DNA of 64,000 bases from the NCBI RefSeq assembly GCF_047948215.1, contig NC_134467.1:39554520-39618519 (forward strand), given 5' to 3'. Source of the DNA: Lycorma delicatula (lineage: Eukaryota > Arthropoda > Insecta > Hemiptera > Fulgoridae). A program made the position numbers and the translations under genes. Shown piece after piece: positions 11,848 to 23,600 of this stretch. How positions within the stretch are numbered: position 1 is the stretch's first letter; each line of letters starts with the position of its first letter. The notes under the pieces are model-generated. The model saw only the letters and a program-made list of their open reading frames with translations. It had not been told where the DNA came from and searched no databases.

Positions 11848-12194
11848 CCTGAAAATTTCTTACATTCTTTGTAAATCACTCTGTTATTAAATAGCTATTA
11901 TTTGAGTGAGTAACGTTTCATATGTGGAAAAAAAATTGGTTGTTAATATCACTTGAATTTTGTAAAAAAAATTGTTACAAGCATATAATACTTGAATATT
12001 TTTTTCACGTCTTTTCTACGGGCAAACATTTAGTAAGATTGAGCAATAGATAAATATTAAAATTAACAAAACGACCGCAAAAAAAATTGTTACTCTTTAA
12101 CGTAGGATAATTAGTAAATTAGAATAATTAATGAGCCTGCGGCTGACAATTTTGTATACAGTACAATTTTTTTCGAACTTTTTGTATCTACTTA

Positions 12195-12232
<38 letters not shown>

Positions 12233-12829
12233 GGCATTCCCGATAACGTAACGATTCCAACGCGGCGTCATTTCTTTTTAGGCATTCTTATAAAAAAAAT
12301 AAACAAAGGAAGTAATATATTTTGTTTAGAGCTTTTTTTTTAATTACTTTTATGAACAATAATTTTAATAACAAAATAAAAATATCGTAGATTAAAAGAG
12401 ATGTGTCCGTGGTATAAAATAAGGCCCTTTATAATTTTATAAAAGGAATTTTAAAGTTTCAAACTCATCGGAAAATAAATAAATCGATTAGTATAGATAA
12501 TATGAAAGAAACTATAATGGTTTCATATAATTTTTTTTTTTTTTAACGTAATTAACTGAAACAACAAAAGTATAAGATTCAGTTAAACTTTTACATTTAA
12601 AATGATTTTATAGTTAATGATAAGTGATACAACTCAAAAAAGATAATAAATAAATGGAAAAAAGAGTTATCAATTAAAGGTCTAGTGAAAAGTTCCCTAA
12701 CATTCTTATTCTTATTTATTATTATTATTGTTTATAATACAGAATATTTCTAAATTAGTTACACAAAAGTAGCGATTAATACTTTCAAACTTGTTAGATA
12801 CATCACCCAAAACTTCCACAAGTTTCATC
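11848..12829. other. AT-rich stretch with a (TA)n run
   Basis: Contains a (TA)n run at 12198-12227. No gene is visible. Confidence 0.5.
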
Positions 12830-13555
12830 CCCGCCTAACACCATTAGTTCCCGAAGTTCCCACTAGGTGGCACACGCGATATATACAAGAATGGGTGGAG
12901 GGTCGGAGCTATCCAATGATGGCATCGGGCACCCTCAAGCTTTGAGAGGGACGCGGGGAGAACAAGGGATGTGCGCAACGAACATCTGGAGCTAGTTAGC
13001 GTAGGAACGGGGGGCGCAGCTCGCCAGCAGAGGGGAACTTGGCTGTCCAGAAGGGAGGTCAACGTCCCTGAATGAAACTGGGAGGACCTCGATCCTCTCA
13101 GTAAGACAGGGGGTCCGTAGGACTAGGAAAGACAGGGGGGCAATCGACTGACACGAACCCACCGGGTTGGTCTATTGGTGAACGCGTCTTCCTAAATCAG
13201 CTGATTTGGAAGTCGAGAGTTCCAGCGTTCAAGTCCTAGTAAAGTCAGTTATTTTTAACACTTATTTGAATACTAGATCATGGATACCGGTGTTCTTTGG
13301 TGGTTGGATTTCAATTAACCACACATCTCAGGAACGGTCGAACTGAGATTGTACAAGACTACACTTCATTTACACTCATGAATATCACCCTCTGAAGTTT
13401 TATCTGAAAAGTAATTACCGGAGGCTAAACAGAAAAAAGAAAAAGTCGACTGACACGACACTCTGACAGCGCTGTGCGTACCTTAATGGTGGAGGCCACT
13501 GCTGTTGGGAGTGTTTAACAAAGTAAAAAGGAAAAAAAAAGGTGGCATGCGCGAA
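12830..13555. other. GC-rich island of unknown origin, split by a SINE
   Basis: The sequence from 12830 to 13156 and 13446 to 13555 is markedly richer in G and C than its surroundings and has no long open frame on either strand. It probably belongs to an unrecognised retroelement or to older coding DNA. SINE-A interrupts it at 13157-13445. Confidence 0.4.
13157..13445 (+). mobile_element. SINE-A, full length
   Basis: Head CCCACCGGGTTGGTCTATTG, box B-like GCGTTCAAGTCC, and tail ACCGGAGGCTAAACAG. TCGACTGACACGA flanks it at 13144-13156 and 13446-13458, a perfect 13-bp duplication. Confidence 0.93.
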
Positions 13556-13906
13556 TGGATAAATCAAGTCATCATGCAGTTGTATAACGGTGCAGAGCGT
13601 GCTCAGTATTGTTGTAATAGAATAACTATAGATAACTGAATAGAATAGTTTTATTTTGAATAGTATTTATAAATTCCCGTAAGAAATTCACGGTGTTCTA
13701 TTCCGTAGTCTGAACAAAATGTGTCACTGAGTATACCTTACAGATTTAGAATAGTTGATTGTGTACATGAGCGGGAAATAAATTTCTTTGTGCAATTTAT
13801 TTCAATACCTCTAAAATCACTTCTGGGCCTCACAGCTTATATGGAACTATGCCCCTAACCCGCTTGTTGTTCTTTTTCTTTTTCTACCACAGGTAAAACG
13901 CGTGCT
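13556..13906. other. Intergenic stretch, nothing recognised
   Basis: Mixed composition with short frames only. Confidence 0.45.
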
Positions 13907-14224
13907 TAAATCCTATTTCCAGTCCCTACAGATGTTCTATTGATCGGATCGGGCTGATTTTTTGGTTTTATTCTGCTCGAAATCCCCCAGAAGATATCTT
14001 CATAAAATATCCATACACTTTCAAAATGATTTTTCTATGAGTAATAACCTTGATAATTTCTTCAATTAAGGAATAAATTACGACTTTTCAGAAAGGACTC
14101 AATTTTGGGGTATGCTGATGCTTGATGACATATCTGTGGATTATTCCGAGCAGAATAAAAAAATTCAGCCCGATATATAGTTAGTCCGGGTATTCACCCA
14201 GACTAACTGGAAATAGGACTTCTG
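13907..14224. mobile_element. MITE-like inverted-repeat element
   Basis: Ends are inverted copies: AAATCCTATTTCCAGT (from 13908) against ACTGGAAATAGGACTT (to 14222). A further inner match pairs CGGGCTGATTTTTT..TTTATTCTGCTCG with CGAGCAGAATAAAAAAATTC. The arms are imperfect and about 80-100 bases long. No coding capacity. Transposon superfamily not assigned. Confidence 0.7.
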
Positions 14225-14296
14225 CCCAATTTTTGTAATATATATATATATAAGATTGGTTTAATATTATTTATTTTTTGTAGTTACGATTCATAT

Positions 14297-14492
14297 ATAT
14301 TATACATTAATTTTTTACAACCGTTTATCGTTTTCTACAATATTTTCCATTGTGACGTCCTCATTACATCTACGTTATTACTTCATTGTACAAAATAAAG
14401 GAATTAATTACGTAAAAGATGTAATGAGAACGTCAGCATGGAAAAAAATTGTAGAAAACTATAAACGGATGTAAAAAATCAATATATAATAT
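14297..14492. mobile_element. Palindromic MITE-like hairpin element
   Basis: The left arm (about 14297-14371) reads ...TTTTTTACAACCGTTTATCG... and the right arm (about 14417-14492) is its near-complement, ending ...CTATAAACGGATGTAAAAAA. The arms are about 75 bases around a 45-base loop. No coding capacity. Confidence 0.8.
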
Positions 14493-14529
14493 AATTATAA
14501 TTATTATAATATGTAATATAATTTTTCGC

Positions 14530-15165
14530 GATCACATTACTTCGTTCACTTCGTAGAAGGAAGTATTGTGATCGGAAAAAACTTCGATATCAGATTTCAA
14601 CGGAAATATCCATTTTGAGCATCCCTGAATCCATTTTGACTAGTTTCGGCATTACGTCTGTACGTACGTATGTATTTCTCATAACTAAAAAACGTAGGAT
14701 AATGAAATTTTGGATTTAGAACTGTTATAACACCAAGTTGTCCACCTTCAAATTTGATTGCAATCGACTGAACCAAAAGTATTCAAACACGTTTTTCTTA
14801 ACTGCAGTAATAAGCCCTCGTTGAGAGGTTTTCATCGATATCTGTAAGCGGTAGTTATTTTCATCGGTTCCAGAGTTATGGCCAAATTGAATTGTAATTA
14901 ATGAAATATTTGACCTTACAAGGGAAAAGCCACATCGGTTCGAATGAGACTTTATCTCTTTTTTTTATAACTTTTTTTTAATTTAAATGTATTGATTTAT
15001 TAATAATTATTAATCTCAGCTTGTAAAAAAAAATTAATAATTCAATAATAACAATAAATAAAAATAAGATTTTATAGTTTTCATTTAAAAAAAATTGTGT
15101 ATATAATTTAATAGGCGTCCAAGGAGGTCATGTGTCCACATCGGATTTTTTACTTACAATGTAAC
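14530..15165 (-). repeat. Repeat family A, copy 3, with terminal hairpin
   Basis: The best-preserved copy, inverted. Its 3' end (here 14537-14583) folds: CGATCACATTACTTC pairs with GAAGTATTGTGATCG. Its 5' end (near 15165) carries GTCATGTGTCCACATCGGAT. The same internal blocks as the other copies lie between. Confidence 0.8.
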
Positions 15166-15220
15166 GCATGCGTACATTACAATAAATGAATGTATTTTAA
15201 TATACTTTTATTTATTGTTT

Positions 15221-15815
15221 ATCTATATAAATAAAAATGTAAAGATTCAAAATCTTAAATCTCCCAAAGTTCTTCACAGATTCCTTTGAAATTTTGACAG
15301 AACGTTGGATTCGATAGGCGCGTTTTTTTATATATCTAAGATGTCACAGATGTAACAGGTAAAAACATGCTTTTTTAGAAAAACAGCGCTATCTGTTGGA
15401 CGTAAACGCAACACACGCTATACTAAATATTTTTCGATTCCATTTCAGTGTTTCCAATATGTGTATCCGCTATAGACTAAAAAACCTCTGGACCGATTAA
15501 CGCACGGGGAAAAAGGGAAAAATCGATAAAACTAAAAGGGAAAAAGGGGAAAATTGAAAAAAATGGAAATGGAAAGGTGAAAGGAGAAAAAATAAAACTG
15601 AAAAGAGGGTAAAGGAAATAGAAACGGGGGAAGGAAATGAGGAAAAAGGGGGAAATGGGTGAAAGGGAAAGGGAATAAGGTAAATGTGAAAATGATAAAA
15701 GGGTAAATGGGGGGAAAGGAACAGGGGAAAAGGGGAGAAAGAGTAAAAGAGAAAGTTTAAATTTTGTGAAGTTCCGTATGTTAATTTTGTTACCTTTTAT
15801 CAAACTTTTAATTGC
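15221..15815 (-). repeat. Repeat family C, inverted copy with purine-rich tract
   Basis: ATCTATATAAATAAAAATG at 15221-15239 is the complement of the end of the 4631-5405 copy. A long GGGAAA-rich tract (15500-15750) corresponds to the C/T-rich block there. The open frame in this tract is low-complexity Phe/Pro/Ser and is not a gene. Confidence 0.7.
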
Positions 15816-15852
15816 GCGTGCACATTAATGCCACGTAATGATGCACTTGTCA

Positions 15853-16012
15853 ATTTTTTTTTTGTCTTCAGTCATTTGACTGGTTTGATGCAGCTCTCCA
15901 AGATTCCCTATCTAGTGCTAGTCGTTTCATTTCAGTATACCCTCTACATCCTACATCCCTAACAATTTGTTTTACATATTCCAAACGTGGCCTGCCTACA
16001 CAATTTTTCCCA
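15853..16012 (-). mobile_element. LINE-1 family, short 3' fragment
   Basis: The last 45 or so codons of the LINE-1 polyprotein (GRPRLEYVKQI, LALDRESWRAASNQSND) followed by the poly(A) complement at 15853-15862. Strong 5' truncation. The upstream part of the open frame, from 16013, is unrelated DNA. Confidence 0.85.
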
Positions 16013-16177
16013 AAAATTGTGCCTTCACAATTTTTTTTTGGGGGCACTAGAAAAGCTTTGATTGTAATGTGAGCTTTGGGCAAAAAAAGTTTGAGAATCA
16101 ACGGTTTAAAAGAACATATAAAAAAAAAAAATTGTGAATATTTTCACTGTATGATTAGGGCTGGCCACGGGTTTGAC

Positions 16178-16467
16178 TGAATCCACCGGGTTGGTTTAGT
16201 GATTAACGCGTCTTCCCAAATCAGCTGATTTGGAAGTTGAGAGTTACAGCGTTCAAGTCCTAGTAAAGCCAGTTATTTTTACATGGATTTGAATACTAGA
16301 TCATTGATACCGGTGTTCTTTGGGTTTCAATTAACCACACATCTCAGGAATGATCGAACTGAGAATGTACAAGACTACACTTCATTTACACTCATACATA
16401 TCATCCTCTGAAGAATTATCTAACCGGTAGTTACCGGAGGCTAAACAGGAAAAAGAAAGAGAGAGAG
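16178..16467 (+). mobile_element. SINE-A, full length
   Basis: Complete apart from a short internal deletion (GGTGGTT lost after GTTCTTT). GGGTTTGAC flanks it at 16169-16177 and 16468-16476. Confidence 0.9.
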
Positions 16468-16476
16468 GGGTTTGAC

Positions 16477-16968
16477 AAGCCCTTTATCATTCGGCCATTA
16501 CCATTTCACTTTATAATTTTCAATTTCCAGGATCTTACTCTGCACAATGTTGTGGAATCATCAAACTGTAAAAAGTTGCAGTAGGGTATCATCTTCCCCA
16601 AGCCTCCCTGTCACCGATGAGTTAGTTATAATTTAGTAATGGAAAGAATGATCTACCGTAAAAAATATGAGAAAATATAATGTTAGGAATTAATTAACAT
16701 GTAGTATTTATTAAACGCATTCAGATCAAAAGATAAGTAGAATTTTGGGAAGCGTTCAATTGACATAACTTGAGCTTATATTCACAAATAAAAATAAATT
16801 TTGTAAAAGGGAAAAGTTAAAATTTGTTTTACAAAAAAATTACTTCCCTTGGAGAAAACCCGACTCATTAACCTCTTCCATTTTGTCTTCCTTTAAAAAT
16901 CTGAATTCTAGTTTTAATTCTCAGAATATGTTTTTTTACATTTAATTTTAATTAATGAGTATATAAGG
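16477..16968. other. Intergenic stretch, nothing recognised
   Basis: No open frame or repeat identified. Confidence 0.45.
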
Positions 16969-16981
16969 TTTAAAGTTTGAC

Positions 16982-17275
16982 TTTCTTTCTTTTCCTGTTT
17001 AGCCTCCAGTAACTACAGTTTAGATAATTCTTCAGAGGATGATATGTATGAGTGTGAATGAAGTGTAGTCTTGTACAGTCCCAGTTTCGACCATACCTGA
17101 GATGTGTGGTTAATTGAAACCCAACCACCAAAGAACACCGGTATCCACGACCTAGTATTCAAATCCGTGTAAAAATAACTGACTTTACTAGGACTTGAAC
17201 GCTGGAACTCTCGACTTCCAAATCAGCTGATTTGGGAAGACGCGTTGCGTTAATCACTAGACCAAACCGGTGGGT
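16982..17275 (-). mobile_element. SINE-A, full length
   Basis: Complete minus-strand copy with a small GCGTT duplication in the head. TTTAAAGTTTGAC flanks it at 16969-16981 and 17276-17288. Confidence 0.92.
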
Positions 17276-17288
17276 TTTAAAGTTTGAC

Positions 17289-18890
17289 TACCAGTTTCAG
17301 ATAAACGAAACTCTTTCTTCCAAAATGTTTTATGCAGCTATTATTATCAGCTATTCCTATTATTCCAGGAAGGAGCCGATAATTAGCTACACATGACTTG
17401 GAAGAAATATTACATTAATCTGAAACTCAATGTCATTTTTTGTCATGCTGTTCAACGAATAAATGCGTTATGCATTTCACAATAGCATTATTACAAATTT
17501 GAGTTTATAAGCAAAACCTTTTGAGGCTTACATTTAAATCGTTTTTGTGTAGAGGTAAATATTCATGCATTTCTTTAAGTACAAGAATTAAACACTTTAA
17601 GCAGACCATTAGAAATAGATAGTTTGGATGGGTAAATCATTACTGACAATTATTCAGCGGCAATACCCAGAATGCCTTAATAATATTAAAAATAATTAAC
17701 ATGAAAATTAGAACTAACAACAAGCACGAATAATAAAACGCAACTTTGTTTACAAGCATTAAAAATAATATTAAAACGGTAAAAACATTTCAGACAAAAG
17801 ATACACAAAAAAAGTTAGGTCTAAGTTAACTATAAACATAAAGTCTTAAGAGTTACTTATAGTTTTATATTATCTAGATAACACAATTAGAGTCAAGTAC
17901 AACTGTAAAAAATTAATCTAAAACGGATTCAATAACTCACATTCATATTATGTACAATTAAGAAAATTAACTACATGTCATTACTTACTTTTAATAATGG
18001 ACCACGGCACAAAATAGTATTTCATTATCAGCAAAAACCAATCGGTAGACCTACCAAAAATTATTTCTCTTAGTAAGCATTCACGCAAGATTATTTTGAA
18101 TAACAAATTAATCTACATCGTTAAATTGAGTAACAGTTGTTAACGGCACGGTTAGAAAGGACACTGATAGTGCACACAACCATGTCATGTTGCTTAGAAG
18201 ATGTAGAAAACAAACTACAATGAAAATAAATGCAATGTTTACGTCTTCAAAGAAAACTTGGGAAAAACTATTATTTTTGTTTACCGGCCTTTTGAATTTT
18301 GACAAAAACAAAATTGTAAATTGAGCGACTTACATTTATTGAAATATGAAACCCTATGTACTACATATTAAAAATGATTAAACATATATCGACTAGCAAT
18401 TTTCAATAGGTACAAATTAAAGATTATACATTTTAAGTATGTAAGATTGGAGTGAATTACTTGTAAAATGCGTGTTATCTTTATGAATTAAAAAATTATA
18501 GTTTCTATGAATGAAAGAAAAAAAAAAATCAAAGAAAAGAGCAAAAAGAGGTTTTACATTTACTGCAATAACAGACTAAGAAAAATGTATCGCTGCCTTT
18601 TTACCTTTGTCATGTTACATGAAACCAGTTTGGTTTGATTAAGGTGTATTTGTTTTTTTTTTTTTTAGTAGTATCTTTGTAAATAAAGAAATGAAACTTA
18701 ATTAAAATATCTAAAAAATAATAATTTTTATAGTCTACTTACTGTACAGTTTAATTAAAAAATTGTAGCGGTAGAACCTGATATTTTTGTATAAGTTATT
18801 TTTCTAGGTTAGAAACACAATATTATTTTATAAACTACAAATATCGCTTTGTAACTGTAATCAAAACTAGAAATTAATTTAATTTATCTC
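17289..18890. other. AT-rich intergenic stretch
   Basis: No coding frame, splice pattern or recognised repeat was seen in 1.6 kb. The short frame at 18108-18311 (minus) has no recognisable motif. Confidence 0.45.
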
Positions 18891-18892
18891 AC

Positions 18893-18955
18893 CGCATCGA
18901 TGGCACAGGCGTACTTGCCTATTATATCGAAGGTTCGATTCTCGGCTTGGGTCCA
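18893..18955 (+). repeat. tRNA-like fragment (box B motif)
   Basis: AAGGTTCGATTCTCGG at 18930-18945 matches the T-arm/box B consensus GGTTCRANNCC, about 35 bases after GATGGCACAGGCGTACTTGC. Probably a decayed tRNA-derived SINE head. Confidence 0.4.
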
Positions 18956-19040
18956 GAAAGTGTATAAAGAATCGGTCTCTGACTGATGATTTGCGACTAA
19001 GATTTTAGATTATCTAAAAACAATTGTTTTAACACATTAA

Positions 19041-20085
19041 CCATATTTTGCTTACCTCACATTACAGTACGCTCAGATTATTATTAATCATTTATATTGG
19101 CCGATTAACCTAAATTTAAAACCGTGCCTGTAACTTATTTCATTTCTGTTTATCTTTGAGATATTATTTCGCTGGTATTATAAAATAGAAAACAGTGTTA
19201 GAAATGTTCGGATATTATATGAAGAAATAGTTATAAATTTATTTTGTAAAAATAAGAGACTGCAAATTATATTCTGAAATGCACTACACGATAAGTATGG
19301 ATACAATATGGGGCATTTATGCAGTGTGTTCCACCACGATTTTTTTTTATTGTTACGTTAGGTTAGCTTACAGAAACCTTAAGGATCTTGGATACACCCA
19401 TTTTACGGTCTATCGTTCTAAAAATTTCGTTTACCCTCAAACTGGTGCATACACTAATAACATCGAATTAACACGGCAAAAGACAAAAGAAATGCATAAG
19501 CAACGTTTTGGTACCGATAGAGAACTTTTGCAGTCATATTTGGGCGAATATACGTATGTGGCGAAAAAGGTATCCTTAATTTTTGTAAACACGTTTCAGA
19601 GGAATAAAGTTTTGTTTGAAGTTTGTAATTTTCAAATAAAATTTGGTTAATCAGGTCTTTCCGTTTTAATTTAATCCTCGTTAAGCATTTTTCATTGTTT
19701 GCATTGTCATAACAATTAAAGTTTTGTTTGAGGTGGATATGCATATGTACCTACAACAGGCAAACAAAAGTAATAACACTTATTTTAAGCTATACTAAAA
19801 TAATATAAGAAAAACTTACCTCGATCAATAATCAAGATCATGTATCTAAAATAAACAATGCACAAGATGTAACAGTAACTGTTAAACAAGAGCGAACACA
19901 GAAACGATAATCTAATTTGAGCTGCGTAAACAAACCGAGACTGAACGCTGTATTTCATAAGCTTCGTTCTGTCACCACGTATTTCTCCGTCGCACCCCAC
20001 CACTGCAACAAGCCCGCCCACTAAAATCCACTGCCTAGACTACATTGTTTCATCTCTCGTACAACCAACCGACCAACACCGACAG
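19041..20085 (-). other. Minus-strand unit A (first of three diverged copies), with probable exon
   Basis: Homologous to 25080-25580 and more weakly to 29740-30115. Read on the minus strand, a candidate exon ends at 19820 in CGAG|GTAAGTTTTT, a good donor. The open frame before it (about 20021 to 19820) encodes a hydrophobic segment rich in Leu, Phe, Cys and Tyr (SFLCSLLFNSYCYILCIVYF), possibly membrane-spanning. The start Met present in unit B has become Thr here and is followed by TAG, so unit A may be a pseudogene or use another start. A Merlin fragment (19279-19580) interrupts its intron side relative to unit B. I do not recognise the protein. Confidence 0.4.
19279..19650 (+). pseudogene. 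Merlin (ISXO2/IS1595-like) transposase C-terminal fragment
   Basis: A 123-codon plus-strand frame. Residues 36-94 resemble the end of Merlin-type transposases: LGYTHFTVYRSKNFVYPQTG, then GAYTNNIELTRQKTKEMHKQ (family pattern TGAHTNxIEGxW, with the Gly-x-Trp lost here) and RELLQSYLGEY. The catalytic centre further upstream is missing, and the first 35 residues (hydrophobic) and the last 25 are not family-like. Merlin elements move by cut and paste. The fragment lies where unit A and unit B otherwise align, so it is an insertion into unit A or a deletion in B. Confidence 0.6.
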
Positions 20086-20550
20086 TTTAATATTCATGTT
20101 TCGATCGATGAATTAATTCACCCCAGAAACTTACAAAGATAGTTCTAAAAAATGGAAATTTTTAGCGCATGAAGAATACCGTGTCTGGTCGAGATTAGAA
20201 CCCGGTACTCAGCTACGGAAATCGAGTAATTAATTTTATTTTTCACTTTTAAGTCTGTTCAGCTATTAACTACGTTTTGATTGTTTTGTTATACGTTTAC
20301 CATAACTAGGCGGCAATTCAACCCACGACTTTTAGTGTAACAGGAGGAGCAGTTCTTTTTCCGTTGTTACAATCTTTATTCATTTTATTTATTTAATTTT
20401 AAATATTTAGCGATATTTGATATCAAATTTCTATGCGCGCGCGTGCGATTGTTTTAATGTGCACTTTTATATTAATAATAAAGTCACCTGATTTGAGGAG
20501 AAATGGAACATTAAATAAACGGTAACTCAGTTCTATTTTATTTATCGTAA
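20086..20550. other. Intergenic stretch with a tRNA-like T-arm
   Basis: On the minus strand, ACCGGGTTCTAATCTCG (complement of 20190-20206) looks like a decayed box B. GC-alternating DNA at 20435-20447. Nothing else is recognised. Confidence 0.35.
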
Positions 20551-20553
20551 ATA

Positions 20554-21795
20554 CAGGGTGATTTAGGAGTAAAGGGAAATAATTTGGGAACCGATTCTAG
20601 ATTTTGAAATAAAGGAAAAAGTTCAAATACAAACATATGTCCGAAAACGCTTCTTTGTTAAGTTACGACTAGCATAGATTTCGCTCGGATTTCAGTTCCC
20701 CGGTGAAATAAGTCATACTGAAATTTTTAAGGCGTCATATAAGGGGTAAAATTGATGGTTTCTTATGCTTTTTGACCTGAAAAATAGAATTTATTTTATC
20801 ACCGAAAATTACGGCTGGAAATTTGATCCGACTGGAGCGTGTGGTTTTCTTAACACCACCGATGTGAATTTCACGTGTTGTTTACGCCGTTACGGATACA
20901 AGTAGCTTCGTCCGAAAATAGTACGAATGAGATTTAAAAGTAATTATGTTAACCCGTTGAAAAAACTCGTCCGGCACGGTCACAAAGCTTGAGGTGTTTT
21001 ATTTTCTGGACGTAACAACGATTCAGTCCTTGAACGTGTAATGTCCTCCGTACTGTACTTTGTAGAATGTCGAGTAGCGTAGAAATTCTTCTCGTGCACG
21101 TTTTAGAACTAAACTGTACTACTTGAAGAATTTTTTTCTTTTCATCGGCTTGTACCGGTCGGCGTTCAGATGAAACACACGAGTGCTGCGAAGTGTACTC
21201 TTCAAACGAAGGTTATTAAATTTTACAAATCAATTTGTTGTTTGCGATCTAAATTTATTACACTAAACAGTTGTTTTTAATTTTCATAAATTCATTCGCT
21301 ATTTTCTTTTAAATTTTTTTCAGTTTTGTTTTTAATAATAAAAGTTCATATTTTTTTTATTTTTCGTAGACTTCATTTCATCAATTTTCTCAAAATTATT
21401 TCTCTACACGTTTTCTTAATAAAATTTACGTATTTTTCAGTCGTTTAACAAAGTTATTGTACTTCAAACCTTAAAAAACGTGTTTTTCGTCACTGAATTT
21501 TTCTGTTTTACGGTGGTTATCGTAAAATCTACGGGAGATAGAATATTGGGACCTGCTTTATTCGAGTTTTCAGGTGAAAATCATAAGAACTCGTCAAATT
21601 TATACTCCTTTTATGACCCCCTTAAAAATTTCAGTACGATCTCATTTCACCGGGGAACTGAAATCCGCGCGAAATTTACGCTAACCGTAACTGGACAAAC
21701 AAGCGTTTTCGGACATATGTTAGTATATCAAGTTCTTTATTTCAAGATCTAGAAATCGGATCCCAAATTGTCTCCTTTACTACTGAATCGCTCTG
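20554..21795 (-). mobile_element. Tc1/mariner-type element with long terminal inverted repeats
   Basis: The ends CAGGGTGATTTAGGAGTAAA (20554) and TTTACTACTGAATCGCTCTG (to 21795) are inverted copies, flanked by TA on both sides. The inverted arms remain recognisable for about 225 bases (for example ACATATGTCCGAAAACGCTT against its complement). The core (about 20880-21200, minus) encodes a relic transposase with FSDEAT at 20918-20901, the usual context of the first catalytic Asp. The second and third catalytic residues are gone, so it is defective. The plus-strand frame at 21480-21752 lies within the right arm and is not a gene. Confidence 0.8.
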
Positions 21796-21914
21796 TATAT
21801 AAATTAATGCTGTTCTAAAAAGTTTAAAAATTTTAAAAAGTTAAAGCGATCTTTCTAAAAGAATAAAAAAACAAAGTTAACTTAAAATCTATTATACCGT
21901 ATATAAAAATCAAG

Positions 21915-22375
21915 CGGTTTCTGAGAGTCTGTTACTCTTTCACGCAAAAAACTACTAAACCGACTTTTCTGAAATGTAGCATCAACATAAGTTTTGTAAC
22001 TGGAAAGAACATATGATTATTGCCATCAGGAATTGTTTCACCGTTTCAAGATTGTGGCGGATTAACTAACTTACGGTAACAACCGGATCAGGTCCTTTTG
22101 CATTTCTTTTCCTCTCTCCAAAAGTTTGCAAGTTTCTCGCATGGAAATATTTTTTTTTAACCGTACGAAGGACAGGTAACAGACTACAACCACTATTTTT
22201 AAGATAGACCGACTATTTTGAAACCCGTATACTTCAGATCATTCAAAGTTTAGAATCCTGTACTGTTGCTCTGCAGAGATTACAATACAGTGATAGTTTT
22301 TAAAAATTGAAAAGATTTTGATTGTTATTTGTCACAAGAAGGATAATGAACACAAGTAGGGCCCGGCTAGTAATA
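21915..22375 (+). mobile_element. Possible Helitron-type fragment
   Basis: Contains TCACGCAAAAAACTACTAAA followed by CCGACTTTTCTGAAATG, a phrase pattern common in insect Helitron-like repeats, and ends GGGCCCGGCTAGT (22358-22370), resembling a 3' hairpin followed by a CTRR-type end. No protein is encoded. Identification by pattern only. Confidence 0.3.
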
Positions 22376-22484
22376 TAGATAAAAAAGTAAATAGCTTAAT
22401 ACTCGTTGAAATAACTGCATAATGATCAAAATCGAGCATATAAAAAGAAAATAGAGAGAAAACATTTTAGAGGTAATTATTATT

Positions 22485-23600
22485 TATTTAAATTTTTTGT
22501 GGTAGCTTTGAGATGAATCGCTGAAAAAAATTTGTCGGTAGTGATATATTATGAATTTTTGTAATATATGTTTTATATTTGTAAAAAATCTTCCAAGCGA
22601 TGATACTGAGCGTCACTTGAATTAGCGTCAGGCGTCGCAGGAACATTGACAACAGCGTTTTGCACGTTGTTGTCAACGGCATTGATTTCTATCGAACGTT
22701 CGCTTTCAGCTCATCGATATTGCGGGAGATTGATTCGGAAACCCTACTCTTCAAATACCTGCTAAGGAAAAAATCGCGACTAAACAAAGTGAGGAATCCG
22801 AAAACCACCAAATCAACAGTCTCTGCTGACGGTTCGTTCTTCTGTCAAAACAGCACGAACGACTACAAGCTAATAGTTTGATATGTAACAAGTTGCTCCG
22901 TCTTGTTGAATAAAGGCGTACTATTTTTCACGATCTGATAACCGAATATATGATTTTTTTTTTAATTGTACGGTACGCTTCTGTATTGACGGTCCGGTTA
23001 AAAAAAAATATCGGCCTCGATATACGATTATCAGAAACAGCACATATTTTCTAAGCGAAGTGGATGCTCAAACATTCGGTGAGAAATTTTAGCCACCCGC
23101 TACCTTGTATTTTGCGAATCGACGTGTAACGATAAACGAATCTGTGTCTCGTCTGAATGAAATACAATTTCGGGTCTATCTGTTCATCGACTATGTTTTT
23201 GTGAAATCGGTCGCAATAATTAAGACGTTTCGGTTAGTCTGTTTTGCTTACTTTTTACAATTTCCGATTTAAGTCGTGAAGAATCTTACAAGATGTGTAT
23301 TTTACACGATCTTGGTGCGATAATTTACCCTATAGACTTTTTTCGGACCGGCAGATATTGTTTTTTGAATACGGGCTATGGCCTACGGAGTCCTGACGAT
23401 AGGTGGCCTATTTCGTTTTGAGTTTGAAACGGACTCCGTTGTGCGCCTTTTTTTAACCTAATCGTGTACTACTACTATTTATCGGGATACTGACGTTTCT
23501 CTTGAAAGGATCCAATCCAAAGCGTCCTCGATAGCAGCCCTTTCCTCGATGGAATACTGTATTTTAGAATAAACATAATCGTAAAGAACGAAACTATACC
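22485..23600 (-). pseudogene. Tc1/mariner-type (IS630-like) transposase pseudogene
   Basis: Read on the minus strand, an N-terminal phrase YSIEERAAI (about 23557-23531) is followed by a much-degraded middle, then QQDGAT at 22908-22891 (second catalytic Asp context) and further down RNIDELKANV (about 22725-22695), typical of the C-terminus of an insect DDE family related to the elements at 20554-21795 and 58745-60056. Several stops and shifts. No terminal repeats found. Confidence 0.6.

Noticed and set aside
15477..15803. 108-codon minus-strand open frame
   Set aside because: Low-complexity Phe/Pro/Ser translation of a GGGAAA-rich tract inside repeat C; no real protein.
21480..21752. 90-codon plus-strand open frame
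   Set aside because: Lies in the right inverted arm of the long-TIR transposon; its complement recurs at the left arm.
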